A program made the translations under genes and the position numbers. 64,000 nt of DNA, from positions 4,777,154 to 4,841,153 of the forward strand of contig NC_052407.1 of NCBI RefSeq assembly GCF_009389715.1, written 5' to 3'. The notes beneath the pieces were generated by a model. That model saw only the letters and a program-made list of their open reading frames with translations. It was not told the DNA's origin and made no database searches. Of this stretch, positions 1 to 10,315 are shown piece after piece. Origin of the DNA: Phoenix dactylifera. Its lineage: Eukaryota > Streptophyta > Magnoliopsida > Arecales > Arecaceae. The first letter of the stretch is position 1; each line of letters begins with the position of its first letter.

Positions 1-1560
1 GCATCCACTAAAAAAATTCCAATAAAAAAAGCTTAGTACACCTCAGTATTGTGATATATGGAAACAGGCCTACTAGAAAGGTAGCCATCAACCTTGTAAC
101 TTACCATTACTTTGGGCTTGTTTGGTTCGTAGGAAAGGAAGGGGAAAAAGTGTGGTCAATGAGAAAGTAATGAAATGCCTCTTGTTTGGTTGGAGTTTTC
201 AAAGGAGGAAAATAAAAAAGTTATGGAAAAGTAAAATATAGATTTGGCATCTTCATGGCACTTTAATTGGCATTACACATGGTAAGAAACTAACATGTTG
301 GATTCTATGTTATTGACCAAGGAGAGAGGAAAAAAGAAAAAACAATCTTCTTTTCTTCCCCATCGCTTCTTTCAATCCTTCAATTCTTTCAGCGATAGCA
401 CTTTCCTTACATTCTCACTATCCAATCAATATATGGATTCAAAGAAATCGAACAAACCTTCCTACTAGTTGCTTTTAGGAGTACTATAGATTAATATATG
501 AATTTTGTGCGCTAGCAACTTGGTTAGGCTATGGTCCTGGCAAAAATTTCCAAGTTTCCCGGCGTTTGCCGAGGATCAATTTGGAAGTTTAACAAATTTA
601 TTCCCCTGACGAATGATCTTCTATCCCTGTAATTGCCAAAATGCTACATACATCAAAAAATGAAGAATTATGTTATCTCCTAAAATGTTGTACTTTAACT
701 AGGCAATTCTAGTAAATAATTTGCTAGGTAATTTTATATAAAATGCAAGAGTTAAGGAATTAAAATGATTTCTTTTTTCTTAGAAAAAGGAACTATTCTT
801 TTTTTTCCCAATCGAAAGTTTAATTTTTATCCATCTCGTGCCCTTTGCATGTCTTTATGACGTTTTAACTTTTTACAGACCTGTCTCAAAAAACTAAGAG
901 TAGATGGCACCGATTGCCATCGTTGGCACTTTGTTTCTCACGCCTATAGATGCCTTGTTGCCGAGGGAAGTTGAAAAGTCCGAAGCAATAATTAAGTCAT
1001 CCTGTTTTGGTCTTGACAGCCATGGTCCAAGCATTAATTTTTTTTTTCTAGACCCAATACTTGCAACGAATACTTCTAAGAATAGGTAACGCCGGGTCCA
1101 AGTCAAGCCAGGCTATTTCAAATTAGATTGCATAAGTGGTTGGAAATAAATCAGTGTGCGGCCCCTTCGGTCGTTAGCAGTTTAAATGCAATATTATGTG
1201 GACGAAGACAAGTTTTCCAATTCTGCATTCAAAGCTCCTCTAAACATTTGTACGTACAATAGCCAAAATTAATTGCAGCTTTTGACTATGACCGCTATAG
1301 CAAGGCTACGTGATGTTACAACAGTAACAGGTACTCGATCATCTCTTTGTTAATCTAAAATTAAATTCAGTGAACAGAGAAATCGCAGAACAATATTGTA
1401 ATTTCTGTGTTACCACCTATTATGTCTCATTGATATAGCTAATGATGAAATAAATTTGGGCCGTTGCCATTCGATAGGTATCATGAGTCAACATAATCAA
1501 ACAGTTCTCTCATGGACTTGGTCATATATTTTAGAATCTTGGGAATTAGAGGTCCGCAGG
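1..1560. other. AT-rich intergenic DNA, no gene recognised
   Basis: No coding region with convincing composition is visible. Two short copies of a TTGTTTGGTT-containing motif lie near 114-129 and 180-194. This resembles the ends of hAT-type miniature transposons in plants, but no matching inverted end was found. The last part (about 1100-1560) would be the upstream region of the small gene at 1690. Confidence 0.4.
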
Positions 1561-1567
1561 TGCAGGT

Positions 1568-1574
1568 TATATAG
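1568..1574 (+). promoter_or_regulatory. putative TATA box of the small cysteine-rich gene
   Basis: TATATAG lies about 120 bases upstream of the ATG at 1690, a plausible plant core-promoter spacing for a short 5' leader. No other support. Confidence 0.4.
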
Positions 1575-1689
1575 AAAGTTCTTGCAGAATACTGGAACAT
1601 CTAGCGGGCATAAAGGGCAGCCAAGATGCTTTGGTTGCCGGGTTTTAAAGCTGATAGCCATCGTCGCCGACGAAGCTTAAGGGAGAAAG

Positions 1690-1881
1690 ATGTGCTACGA
1701 GGTTAAGTGCGGCACGTGTGGGAAGAGCACGTGGGGAGGGTGCGGCCGGCACGTTGCATCGGTCTACCGGCGGATAGGAGAGGGGCAGCACTGCCTCTGC
1801 CGTGATTGGCCCGGCGTCTCATCGACGGCGACCGCCGCCGGGCCGGCCGCCAATACCCAGTCTGGCTGTGTCATCCTCTAA
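1690..1881 (+). CDS. small cysteine-rich protein with a C-terminal CaaX box
   Basis: A 63-residue protein in a GC-rich island between AT-rich flanks. The N-terminal two-thirds are rich in Cys, Gly and Trp. Potential metal ligands are C7, C10, C18, H21, C35 and C37 (CxxC, CxxH and CxC pairs). A WGGCG stretch (15-19) and a DWPG stretch (39-42) look like conserved family signatures. I recall similar short plant proteins of unknown function, but this cannot be confirmed here. Residues 44-59 are a low-complexity Ala/Thr/Gly linker. The last four residues are CVIL, a CaaX box; Leu in the last position is the type used by geranylgeranyltransferase I, which would attach the protein to a membrane. The start is the first ATG of the island, with a TATA-like box about 120 bases upstream. 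It appears to be a single-exon gene. The function is unknown. Confidence 0.7.
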   Translation: MCYEVKCGTCGKSTWGGCGRHVASVYRRIGEGQHCLCRDWPGVSSTATAAGPAANTQSGCVIL

Positions 1882-1884
1882 TTT

Positions 1885-2629
1885 AGGAGACTATTAGATC
1901 TACTGCTCATTATAGTTCATGGGGAAGCCTTCAGGTCCATGAATTGCTGGGTTCTTGATGGACGGCGTAGTTATATATCTCGAATTTTGATTAAGTTGTT
2001 ATTATATATCGGACAGGTCGTTGCTTGTTTGAAGAAGTCGCAGCTTATTGTATGTTGATGATATCTATGAATTTTGATTAAGTTTCTCTCTGTCTTGTAT
2101 TTCTCGTGAGCTCTCTTAGTCTTCTTTCTTTTTGTTATCTTGTATTGTTGGAGGTTAAAATTGATGGTCTCAATTTAGAGAGACACAGAGATATATCAAT
2201 AGATTGATGTTTGGGCAATCCTTGGGACAATTTTTTTTGGTTTAAACTAATTAGGAAGAGGACAAATTTGATTGCCCTGACACATGGAACATAGTAATGA
2301 CCACAATCTCTTCCCTGCTATAAACCTTTCCCCCACCCTTCTCTTACCTCCGACGAACTTCTCCTTCATCATCCTTGTTCAATCCTCTGCCACCATCTCT
2401 CCCCGACCCGAAACATCTATTGCAAAGTCAGCTTTGGCTTAGGATCGAACAAAATCGAGAGCGAGAGAGAGAGAGACAATGAACCATACGCTGGGGAGAG
2501 TTTGTGAAGGATCTAAAGAATTTGCTAGAGTTCTTTATATATAATAAATTTTTTATTTTTAGTTACCATTCCATGGATGATGAGTAATCCAGATTTTTCT
2601 CAGAGACAATCCTTTCCGATTGGTAGAAA
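1885..2629. other. intergenic DNA with a GA-rich tract
   Basis: This stretch holds the 3' flank of the small gene and AT-rich DNA. A pyrimidine-rich stretch with a TATAAA-like site (about 2320-2410) looks like a plant 5' leader but leads to no recognisable gene. A short GA repeat lies at about 2458-2476. Confidence 0.35.
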
Positions 2630-2634
2630 GTACA

Positions 2635-2916
2635 TGAAGATTTTCGAATGGTGAAAAAAAGTTGAAAGAAACTCAAAACAGAGAGCAAAGATATTTGAGC
2701 AAGAAGCTCTTTTTCTTCTTTACACCATTGATGTATTCGATCTGTATTTATATACATAGCTTTAACTAAAAGAACTAACTGTTAACTGAATAACAGAAGG
2801 GATAACTACTTTAACCAATTCTGGGATAAGCTAACTAACCAAGCTCACTAAAGTAACCAAGCTAAATGAACCAATTATGAGATTAAACGTAACATCTGAA
2901 TATCTGAACGTCAATA
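2635..2916 (-). repeat. 3' LTR of the deleted copia element
   Basis: 282 bp, matching 5400-5654. On the minus strand it ends in CA; its first bases read TATTGAC where the other LTR has TGTTGAC, one decayed terminal base. Confidence 0.85.
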
Positions 2917-2923
2917 CTCCCCC

Positions 2924-5370
2924 TCAAGATGGAGTGTGCAAATTGTGAACACCCTTCTTGCGAAGCAAAGTATGGAATCTAGCAACTCCAAGACTCTTAG
3001 TTAGCAAGTCAGCAAGCTGCATAGTGCCCGAAACATGCAAAGTCCGAATCATTCCTAACTGAAGCTTGTCTTGTACAATGTGGCAGTCTATTTTAATATG
3101 CTTGGTCCTTTCTTGAAACACCAGAGTAGCAGCAATGTGTAGTGCTGCCTTATTATCACAAAATAACAAAGCTATTATTGTGTGTGAAACATTGAGATTA
3201 TTAAGGAGGCTTATCAACCAAATGAGTTCACAGCAGGTGGATGCTATGGACCGATATTCTGCTTCTGTTGAGGACCTTGATACAGTGTGTTACTTCTTTG
3301 ATTTTCATGATATAAGTGAATTCCCAAGAAATATACAAAAACCTGGAATGGAGTGTCGAGTATCAGAACATACTCTCCAGTCCGCATCACAAAATGCTTT
3401 CAAATACAGCTCAGAATTAGAAGGAAAAAACAACCCCATCCCAGTGTAGACTTTAGATATCTTAAGACATGATAAGCAGCATCAAGATGAGGTTATTTTG
3501 GAGAGTCTAAGAACTAACTTAAAACTTGTACACAGCATGTCATATCAGGTCTTGTTATAGTGAGATAAAGCAATCTTCCTACAAGCCTTCTGTAGATCGT
3601 AGGATCGACAATGGGATCCCCTTCGTACCTGCTGAGTTTCAAATTTTATGCCATGGGACATTTTGCAGGTCTTGCACCAAAATACCCAGCATCATCTAAT
3701 ACTTCTAGAGCATATTTCCATTGAGGAATAGAAGTTCTTTTTGAGCTTCTAGCTATTTCAAGACCAAGGAAGTATTTTAGAACCCCTAAATCCTTAAGTT
3801 TAAGTAATGATTATGTCATCAACATAAACCAATATAGCCGTATATGAACAATCATTTTTTCTTGTGACTAGAGAGTAGTCAGCCTTGGATTGAGTGAAAA
3901 CATGAGAAATAATGAAAAAGGACAACTTTTCAAACCACTGTCTTGAAGTCTGCTTCAATCCATATATGGATTTATTTAAATGGCAGACCAGCCTCTTCCC
4001 TTTCTCCCCCTGCAGCTCATAACATCAAGTCACCATGCAAAAATGCATTATTAACATCAAGTTGATATAAGAACCAGTTGTTAATGGCTGCAACTGCCAA
4101 AAGAGTTTTGATTGTTACCAACTTGGCAACCGGGCAGCTTGTTGTGTATATCCCTTAGCAACAAGTCTTACTTTCTTTCTCTCTTCAGTTCCATCTAACT
4201 TGAATTTTTGTTTGTAAACCCACTTGCAATCCAATGCTTGTTTTCCTTCAGGCAATGTAGTGACAGTCCAAGTATTATTATCAATAAGGGCCTTACGTTC
4301 AGCATCTATGGCAGCACACCATTCAGGTGATTTAGATGCTTCAGCATAGGTCTTTGGATCAGTAGTAGATGAGATGGATAATGCAAAGGTACGGTGAGAA
4401 GGATAAGGCTTTTCATAGCTTAGAAAAGTTGAAATATCATGGGGCTTGCCTTGCTCTGCACAGAATTTTGATTGTTAAATGACTGATTGAGAGTGTGAAA
4501 CATTTGAAGCTAGGTTGCAATGATACTCTTGGAGATAAGTAGGAGGATGTCTGATTCTAGAAGATCTTCTGAGTGGCTAGGTGAGAGTGGAGGGATTTGT
4601 TGGAATAATTTCAGGAGGAGGTGCTGAATGTGTAGTGCAATGTGATGTATCAGCAGAATTAATAGGTGCAGCAGTAGGACTAAGTGTATCAAAGGAATTA
4701 TGTGTAGGAATGGGTGTTTCAACACTGAAATTTCTTAAATTGGGAGCATTGGAAGTAGTTTGAGAGGAAAAAAAATCATTTGAAGCAGTGGAAGATGGAA
4801 GGAAGAGAGTATCATGATACTAAAATGCAGAAGAGTTAGTATCATGATACGAGGCTGAATGAGTGGTTGAAGCATGTTGAAAGCGAAAATTGGACTCATA
4901 GAAAATAACATCTCTTGAAATGAAAATGGTTTTAGACTGAATGTCATACAGCTTGTAGGCTTTCATGCCATGAGGACATCCAAGAAAGATGCATTGCCTA
5001 GCTCTTGCATCAAATTTTGACCTATGTCCTTTTAGAGTAGAGGCATAGCATAAGCAACTAAAGACTCTTAAGTGAGAATAAGATGGTTTTGAAGAGAATA
5101 GAACTTCATAAGGGGATTTATTAGAGAGTTTGGGAGTGGGTATCCTATTAATAAGGTACACATCAATGAAACCTTCCTTGTTTTTAACACTCAAAGCCAT
5201 GTCATTGATCGGCTTCAGGTAGAATAATTCTCTTCATTCAAGATTAATGAGATAAGTGGCAAATCTGTGTTATCACCATGGTGCAAGAAATAGGGACTCG
5301 TTGGATCCTCAATCACATTCTGAACTGGTGAGGAGATGGAATCAGCAGTGGCATTAGCAGAGGACACCAT
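2924..5370 (-). pseudogene. gag-pol remnant of the deleted copia element (gag joined to integrase)
   Basis: Reading begins with an ATG at 5370 and a gag N-terminus (MVSSANATADS, then YFLHHGDN). At about 5155-5165, a gag motif ([13 protein letters not shown]) runs directly into an integrase C-terminal motif ([21 protein letters not shown]). The rest of gag, the zinc knuckle, protease and integrase core are absent. The join keeps one frame open for 126 codons (4820-5200). Downstream, frameshifted reverse transcriptase follows; the VYVDDII active-site box is readable at about 3809-3829. RNase H ends at 2924-3217 with HIKIDCHIVQDK and LADLLTKSL motifs. Not functional. Confidence 0.85.
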
Positions 5371-5399
5371 GGTGGGAAGCGCTCAAAGTTCTAATACCA

Positions 5400-5654
5400 T
5401 GAAGATTTTCGAATGGTGAAAGAAATTTGAAAGAAACTCAGAACAGAGAGCAAAGATATTTGAGCAAGAAGCTCTTTTTTCTTCTTGACACCATTGATGT
5501 ATTCGGTTAAATTTAACTGAAAGAACTAACTGTTAACTGAATAACAGAAGGGATAACTACTTTAGCCAATTCTGGGCTAAGCTAACTAAACTAACCAAGC
5601 TAAATGAACCTACTATGAGATTAAATGTAACATTTGAATATCTGATCGTCAACA
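5400..5654 (-). repeat. 5' LTR of the deleted copia element
   Basis: 255 bp. On the minus strand it begins TGTTGACGATC and ends AAATCTTCA, the standard TG...CA ends. It lacks about 25 bases present in the other LTR near the TATATA stretch. Confidence 0.85.
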
Positions 5655-5797
5655 GAACATGAATAGATGGCAATACTGTAATTTGGACGAACTTTGATAA
5701 TTTTTTTTTAATAAGATGGATGAATCATATATTTTTGGTAAGAATGCATTCAACAAAATCAGAAAATAAGGTATCACGAAGCATGCTTAGGATTAGG

Positions 5798-6010
5798 GGT
5801 GCAAATGGATCGGATTGACCCATGACTCGAATCGAGTTGACCCAATTAAATCCGATCCGACCTATTTTAAAGGATTTGTGAGGTGGGGTTGGGTGCTAAA
5901 ATTAGACCCATTCTATTTTTGGGGCTGGATTTGGATTTTCTGAATTCTGGCCTAATTAAATCTGACCCGATTTATTTAAAAGTTAAGTAATTTTGGATTT
6001 CCAACCTTAC
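5798..6010. repeat. GGGTCGGAT-type degenerate repeat, left copy
   Basis: A run of GATCGGAT/GACCC words. A related run lies at 8395-8560. The two flank the AUX/IAA relic. They may be edges of one old transposon, but no clear terminal inverted repeat or target duplication was found. Confidence 0.35.
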
Positions 6011-7072
6011 AACCCACCCCACCTCGTTCTCAGTTGGGCCCATGGGCAGCAGAGGTGCAAGCCAAGTCTTAAAGCCCGGCCCAGTCTGTGACTCACTGAC
6101 GGTTAACTTAACAGTTTTACTCTTAACTTAAGGCCTGGCCCAGCCTGTGACTCACCGACTTAATGAGTCCTTGGTCTCCACTCAACAATTGACCATTTCG
6201 ATTTTCCACGGCTTCGAGCCTTCGCCCTTCGTCTGATCGTCTCTTCCCCTCTTCCATCCGGCCATCCCGAGTCCCGACCCACATTTCTGGCAGCTCTCTA
6301 TCTTTGTTTGGATGCTCACAGTATCCCATAATTTTTTTTTTTTATAAGAAAGTACGTTTGATTTGTTCTTCAGTGCTGTTCCTTTGAACAAAAAGTATTT
6401 TTAACACTTTTATAATTTTATTATGCTTTTAGATTAGTTTCTGCTTTGCTGAAGGAATGATACTTAAAGCGTTTTTCTGTGGTAACATGGGAATTGATAC
6501 AATCTTGTATTTCTGCTAAAGCTTTTGATGGTTTTGAGTCTGTTATTTCGTGTTTCAACTCTTCTCTTCTTTCTGTCTTTACCGATCATAGTTCTCTCTT
6601 TTCTTTTTTTTTCTTGGGGCATGGTGCTGAAACAATTTGTCATTTCTTCAGTGCTTTGATGTTGTTCCTTTTTGTGTTTTTTCTGTTTGTCTGTGATGAT
6701 CTGAGTCTGGTTTGAACTCTATCCATCTTTTGTTCTCATGGTCCAATCTCCATAGTAGGGGTTTATAATTTATGGATTTTGTGATTTTTCTTTTATTTTA
6801 TTTATGAAATCCACGGTTCAATCATCTTATTGTCTGCTTTGTTTTCAGTGATATTTCGGTGTTATGTTAGCTATGGAATGTTCCGTTATAATTTTTGGCT
6901 TGAGTTTCATGGTTTGCTCATGCCTTCTCTGCCCCATTAGTTTCCTTCTCTTAGCTTGGAGTTCATGCATCGATGGCAAAATTTTCACATTAACGATACA
7001 ATCATAAACATACTGGCTTTTAGTAAATTTAAAAGGAATTCTGACCATCATCGTATATGTAATATATAACAG
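6011..7072. other. intergenic or intronic DNA before the AUX/IAA exon
   Basis: T-rich DNA with no convincing coding region. I looked for an AUX/IAA first exon carrying the LxLxL repression motif and did not find one. A CAG splice acceptor ends the stretch at 7072. Confidence 0.4.
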
Positions 7073-7743
7073 GGCACAGGTGGTAGGTTGGCCACCAATC
7101 CGTAGTTATCAGAAGAACACGATGGCTACTAACCCATCGAAGAACAAAGAAGATGTTGAAGGGAAAAAAGGATTTGGGTGTTTGCATGTCAAGGTTAGCA
7201 TGGATGGAGCCCTCTACCTCTGGAAAGTTGATATGAAAATGTGAGGACCCGTGCGGCGTGTATTTAGTCTCACATCGGTTATTTGCTCGGTAGATCTTGG
7301 GTACTTATATAGCATCAAGGAATCCAAATAATACCTTCCGACTAGCTATTTTGGGTGAGATCCTGGGTGTTACAAATGACATCAGAGCGGACCCGGCCCA
7401 TAATCTATATAAACTAGGGGACACTGCAGCACAGATCCATTGGGACTTACCACGGGCCGATCGTGGTGTTTGTGATTAGATTTGAATGGATTTGAACTCT
7501 TAGCCTGATAAGGACGTCAGAGCTTAAACGGAAGGAGTATATGAGGACCCATGCGGGCGTGTATTTAGTCTCACATCGGTTATTTGCTAGGTAGATCTTG
7601 GGTACTTATACAGGATCAAGAAATCCAAATAATACCTTCCGACTAGCCATTTTGGGTGAGGCTCTGGATTATTATTGAAAACCTACAACAACTATAAGGA
7701 GCTGTCATCATCACTTGGAAAAATGTTCAGCTGCCTTTATTGA
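7073..7743 (+). pseudogene. AUX/IAA auxin-response repressor exon, interrupted by a TRIM element
   Basis: After a CAG acceptor, the reading frame gives [15 protein letters not shown]. This is the AUX/IAA degron (domain II, core GWPPI) that binds the TIR1/AFB auxin receptor. The linker ([14 protein letters not shown]) and the start of domain III ([17 protein letters not shown]) follow. A TRIM retrotransposon (7240-7676) then interrupts the frame. The exon resumes at 7677 with KTYNNYKELSSSLGKMFSCLY, the next part of domain III, and meets a TGA at 7741. GAAAA is duplicated on both sides of the insert (7235-7239 and 7677-7681), which proves the break is an insertion. No domain I exon upstream and no GDVPW-type domain IV exon downstream was recognised. 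It is therefore a pseudogene or an isolated gene fragment. The domain identification is strong; the rest of the gene may lie outside the recognisable sequence. Confidence 0.85.
7240..7676 (+). mobile_element. TRIM (miniature LTR retrotransposon) inside the AUX/IAA exon
   Basis: 437 bp. Two similar terminal repeats (7240-7374 and 7540-7676), both containing TAGTCTCACATCGGTTATTTGC, enclose about 165 bp without coding capacity. A primer-binding-like ATCAGAGCGG follows the first repeat, and a purine tract (GGAAGGAG) precedes the second. The target duplication is GAAAA. Size and layout fit the TRIM class. Related relics lie at 12804-13263, 52270-52725 and 23325-23520. Confidence 0.8.
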
Positions 7744-8394
7744 TAACCTCTGAACTTTTCGCATTTTCATTTGGATTTTTTTTTCTTTTTTTCATCTTTG
7801 AGACCTGGATGAATTTGACCTGAATGCTATGCCTTCATTTTCTTCATCGAATTATATCTATGATTTTGATTTATGCTCCATGCTTGACAAATTTCTTCAG
7901 AAATGTAATCTGTTTTTTCCTCTTACAGCAAGCTATACTGGGCTGAATGATAGACGCATGGTGGATGCAAAAAATGTTGCAAACAGATTTATTGCACTGG
8001 ATGCGTTTTTTATTACTTTAATATGCCTCGAAGAAACTTATAGATAACCTTTGACAATGCTGTAGCTTCAGTATTATATTTGTCCTTTATTTTGAAAATT
8101 TTGCTGGTTTTCTCTGAAGTAGTGGAATTGCACTGCTTTCTGTAGTCTTATTAGGATAGTCTAACTTACGGACTTACCTTTCTCCCAGAAAGTATCTACA
8201 TGAGTTTAGAAACGCATATTCTTCTTTCCACAAGTTTTGAATACCGCAAAAGCAATATTTAGGTAGAGTCCACCTATTCTCTTATTTCAGAAACAGAGAG
8301 AAAAATTATTCTTCAAATCAGACAAACTCTGAAACTTTTTATGTTCTCATATTATTAAAAATATCTGAAAATATTTTTTTTTAAAATTATATGA
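7744..8394. other. non-coding DNA after the AUX/IAA relic
   Basis: T-rich sequence. A stretch after a TTACAG acceptor-like site near 7930 is open for about 40 codons, but it does not match AUX/IAA domain III or IV well enough to call an exon. Confidence 0.35.
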
Positions 8395-8560
8395 GGACCA
8401 AACGACCCAGATCCGAACTGGACCCGAATTTTTTTTGGGTTAGGACTGGTTTATATATGGATCTGACCCGATCCGAATGATCCGTTGGGTCAAAAATTGT
8501 AGCTGTGGACACGAACTGACCCGACCTAATTTTCTATTGGGTAGAGTTTGGGTCCAAAAT
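8395..8560. repeat. GGGTCGGAT-type degenerate repeat, right copy
   Basis: GACCC/GATCCGAA-rich sequence related in word content to 5798-6010. Function unknown. Confidence 0.35.
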
Positions 8561-8816
8561 TGATGAATATCTAGCAACTTGGGCCCCTCTTTTATAGATG
8601 GGTATTCCTTGTCCCACTGGGCCTGGACTTTCCAAAGTGCTAAAGCAAGTAGAAAGCTACCTATTGGGTTTTCTTATTTTGATTAGCCTAGAAATATGAG
8701 TCCAACTAAAACTAGTTCTTACTGTGCCATGCGCCAAATTATGATTGGTAGGCCTTGATTTTGGCCACATAATTTTTTTTCTTGTTTTGTTTGTTGTGAA
8801 AAAATTACTTGATGGT
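8561..8816 (+). repeat. dispersed repeat, copy 1 of 2
   Basis: Nearly the same sequence, in the same orientation, is found at 22878-23108, starting TGATGAATATCTAGCAAC and ending in a T-rich tract followed by GTGAAAAAATTACT. Copy 1 has about 25 extra bases. The family is not recognised. Confidence 0.75.
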
Positions 8817-8839
8817 AAGGATAGAGTAACAGAAATACC

Positions 8840-9125
8840 GAGAGTTCAAACAAGAGATTAGCAAACATAACGCTCGGCAGTCGGATGGCAACAAATGATC
8901 TAGATATGGTAAAGCTCATGTAGAGAAGGATTGCCGCTAGAACATTGGTACGTGCTTTAGTTGTGGTCAGAAGAGCCACAAAATAACTAAATGTCCACAA
9001 AGGAAAGAGAATCAACTTGCCCAAACAACTGAACAAAATAAGGATAGAAGTCAGAAGCTCTGGACCCAAGGAAGGGTTTATGCTCTCACATAGCAAGATG
9101 CACAAGCTTCTGATGTGTTAGTGAT
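8840..9125 (+). pseudogene. Ty3/gypsy gag fragment with zinc knuckle
   Basis: Translation gives the nucleocapsid motif CFSCGQKSHKITKC, an intact CX2CX4HX4C knuckle. It is followed by a basic stretch and GRVYAL, a motif that follows the knuckle in plant gypsy gag proteins of the Del/Tekay kind. A stop lies shortly before the knuckle and another after GRVYAL. No adjoining protease or RT was found. It is an old fragment. Confidence 0.7.
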
Positions 9126-9964
9126 AGGTATTAATCTAGTTTCAGTATTTATTTTTATTTATTATTTAATTCAAATATTAGTCAAACCTACTGCTTTTGT
9201 TAGATAAAGCCGAGAGTCTTCCTCCTTCCTGATCGCGATGAAGATCGAAAGTTCATCGTGATCTAGAGTCTGGCCAGATAAGGCCGAGATCAACTATTTA
9301 AGGAACCCTTCCTTCTCCATCGAGTTCATCCGAGTTTGAGCCACTAATTCTAAGCTCCTCCAATCTTCTCCCTTGATTCGCCGCTGGAAGGAGCCACTTG
9401 ACCACCTCATCGAACTAAGGCTCTGAGAAGAATTTTCAGAATTAACTTGACCTATTAGTTTGATTGCATTTGTAAGGTAACTAATATAACCCTTTTTATA
9501 GATTTATCTGTAAATTATAAATATTTTATGGCTCGAATTATTTCTGATTTATGAATTTGATGCATGATGATTTATTATTATATATACGTTTTTCTTTAAT
9601 ATTGTATGATTCTTGGCCAATTGCACATTTCGAACAACATTTTTTCATTTTTGCAAATAGGAAGAGGCATCATCACTCCAAACCAGCTTATATGAAGAAC
9701 CAATACTTGATGTGCCTGTCATATGTAGGCCCTAAATTGAGGTGGATTGCAATTCAATGCTTGACCTATTACCTACAACAATTAAGAGGACCTACTCCAG
9801 TGTTGAGCCTGAAATTGTCAGTACAATATTGGCTTAAATAGAAGCTTAGCAACACGTAGAGGCCATATTTGTTTAGTTACGTCAAGAGGCGCCATTGCCA
9901 TCTGCCCGAATGAAAGTCATTTTCCAAAGGGACCACAAAATAGCTTATTTTCATGTTCTTTTTA

Positions 9965-9967
<3 letters not shown>
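9126..9967. other. intergenic DNA, possible LTR debris
   Basis: Sequence at about 9190-9480 (AAGCCGAGAGTC, GATAAGGCCGAGATC) looks like retrotransposon LTR or leader material next to the gag fragment, but the LTR ends could not be placed. The rest is AT-rich. Confidence 0.3.

Positions 9968-10041
<74 letters not shown>
9968..10041. repeat. compound (CT)n(CA)n microsatellite
   Basis: About 20 CT units run directly into about 15 CA units. Confidence 0.95.
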
Positions 10042-10044
<3 letters not shown>

Positions 10045-10130
10045 AAACCAAAAAAAAAACAAGAAGGGAGTCTTGGAGTATACTGCACAGTAATTTTGTT
10101 CTTGTGCTTTTTTGTTCTTGTGCTTTATTT

Positions 10131-10315
10131 CGATACCCTGTCAATGGAGGTTGTATATTGACATTCGATACCCTACCAGTGGGGATTGTACGTTGCTACT
10201 TTAATACCCTACTAATGGGGGTTATACGTTGGCACGTTGATACCCTGCCAGTGGTGGTTATACGTTGGTATTTCAATACCTTACCATTAGGAGTTATGCG
10301 GTGGTACTTTGATGT
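10131..10315 (+). repeat. degenerate minisatellite, about 42-bp unit, 4-5 copies
   Basis: The word ATACCCTNCCAGTGG is followed by GGTTATACGTTGG and recurs with a spacing of about 40-45 bases. Such repeats occur inside plant gypsy LTRs; the sequence downstream to about 10890 (CGCGACCCCCAGC, CATGACA) is compatible with that. Confidence 0.7.

Larger units (their letters stand above)
2635..5654 (-). mobile_element. Ty1/copia LTR retrotransposon, internally deleted
   Basis: About 3.0 kb, read on the minus strand. The two LTRs (5400-5654 as 5' LTR, 2635-2916 as 3' LTR) are similar and lie between near-identical 5-base target duplications, GTACA at 2630-2634 and GAACA at 5655-5659. A primer-binding site resembling the initiator-Met tRNA type (TGGTATtAGAac, minus strand) abuts the 5' LTR at 5399. 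A purine tract (CTTGAGGGGGAG, minus strand) abuts the 3' LTR. The order gag, integrase C-end, RT, RNase H is the copia order. The element is too short because the end of gag, protease and the integrase core are missing. Confidence 0.9.

Noticed and set aside
7930..8047. Possible further AUX/IAA exon after a TTACAG acceptor (GLNDRRMVDAKN)
   Set aside because: Only a weak likeness to the GMNESKLMD region of AUX/IAA proteins, and it is not followed by the GDVPW motif.
8840..8990. Possible CCHC zinc-finger host gene
   Set aside because: The knuckle followed by GRVYAL is typical of gypsy gag, and stops surround it.
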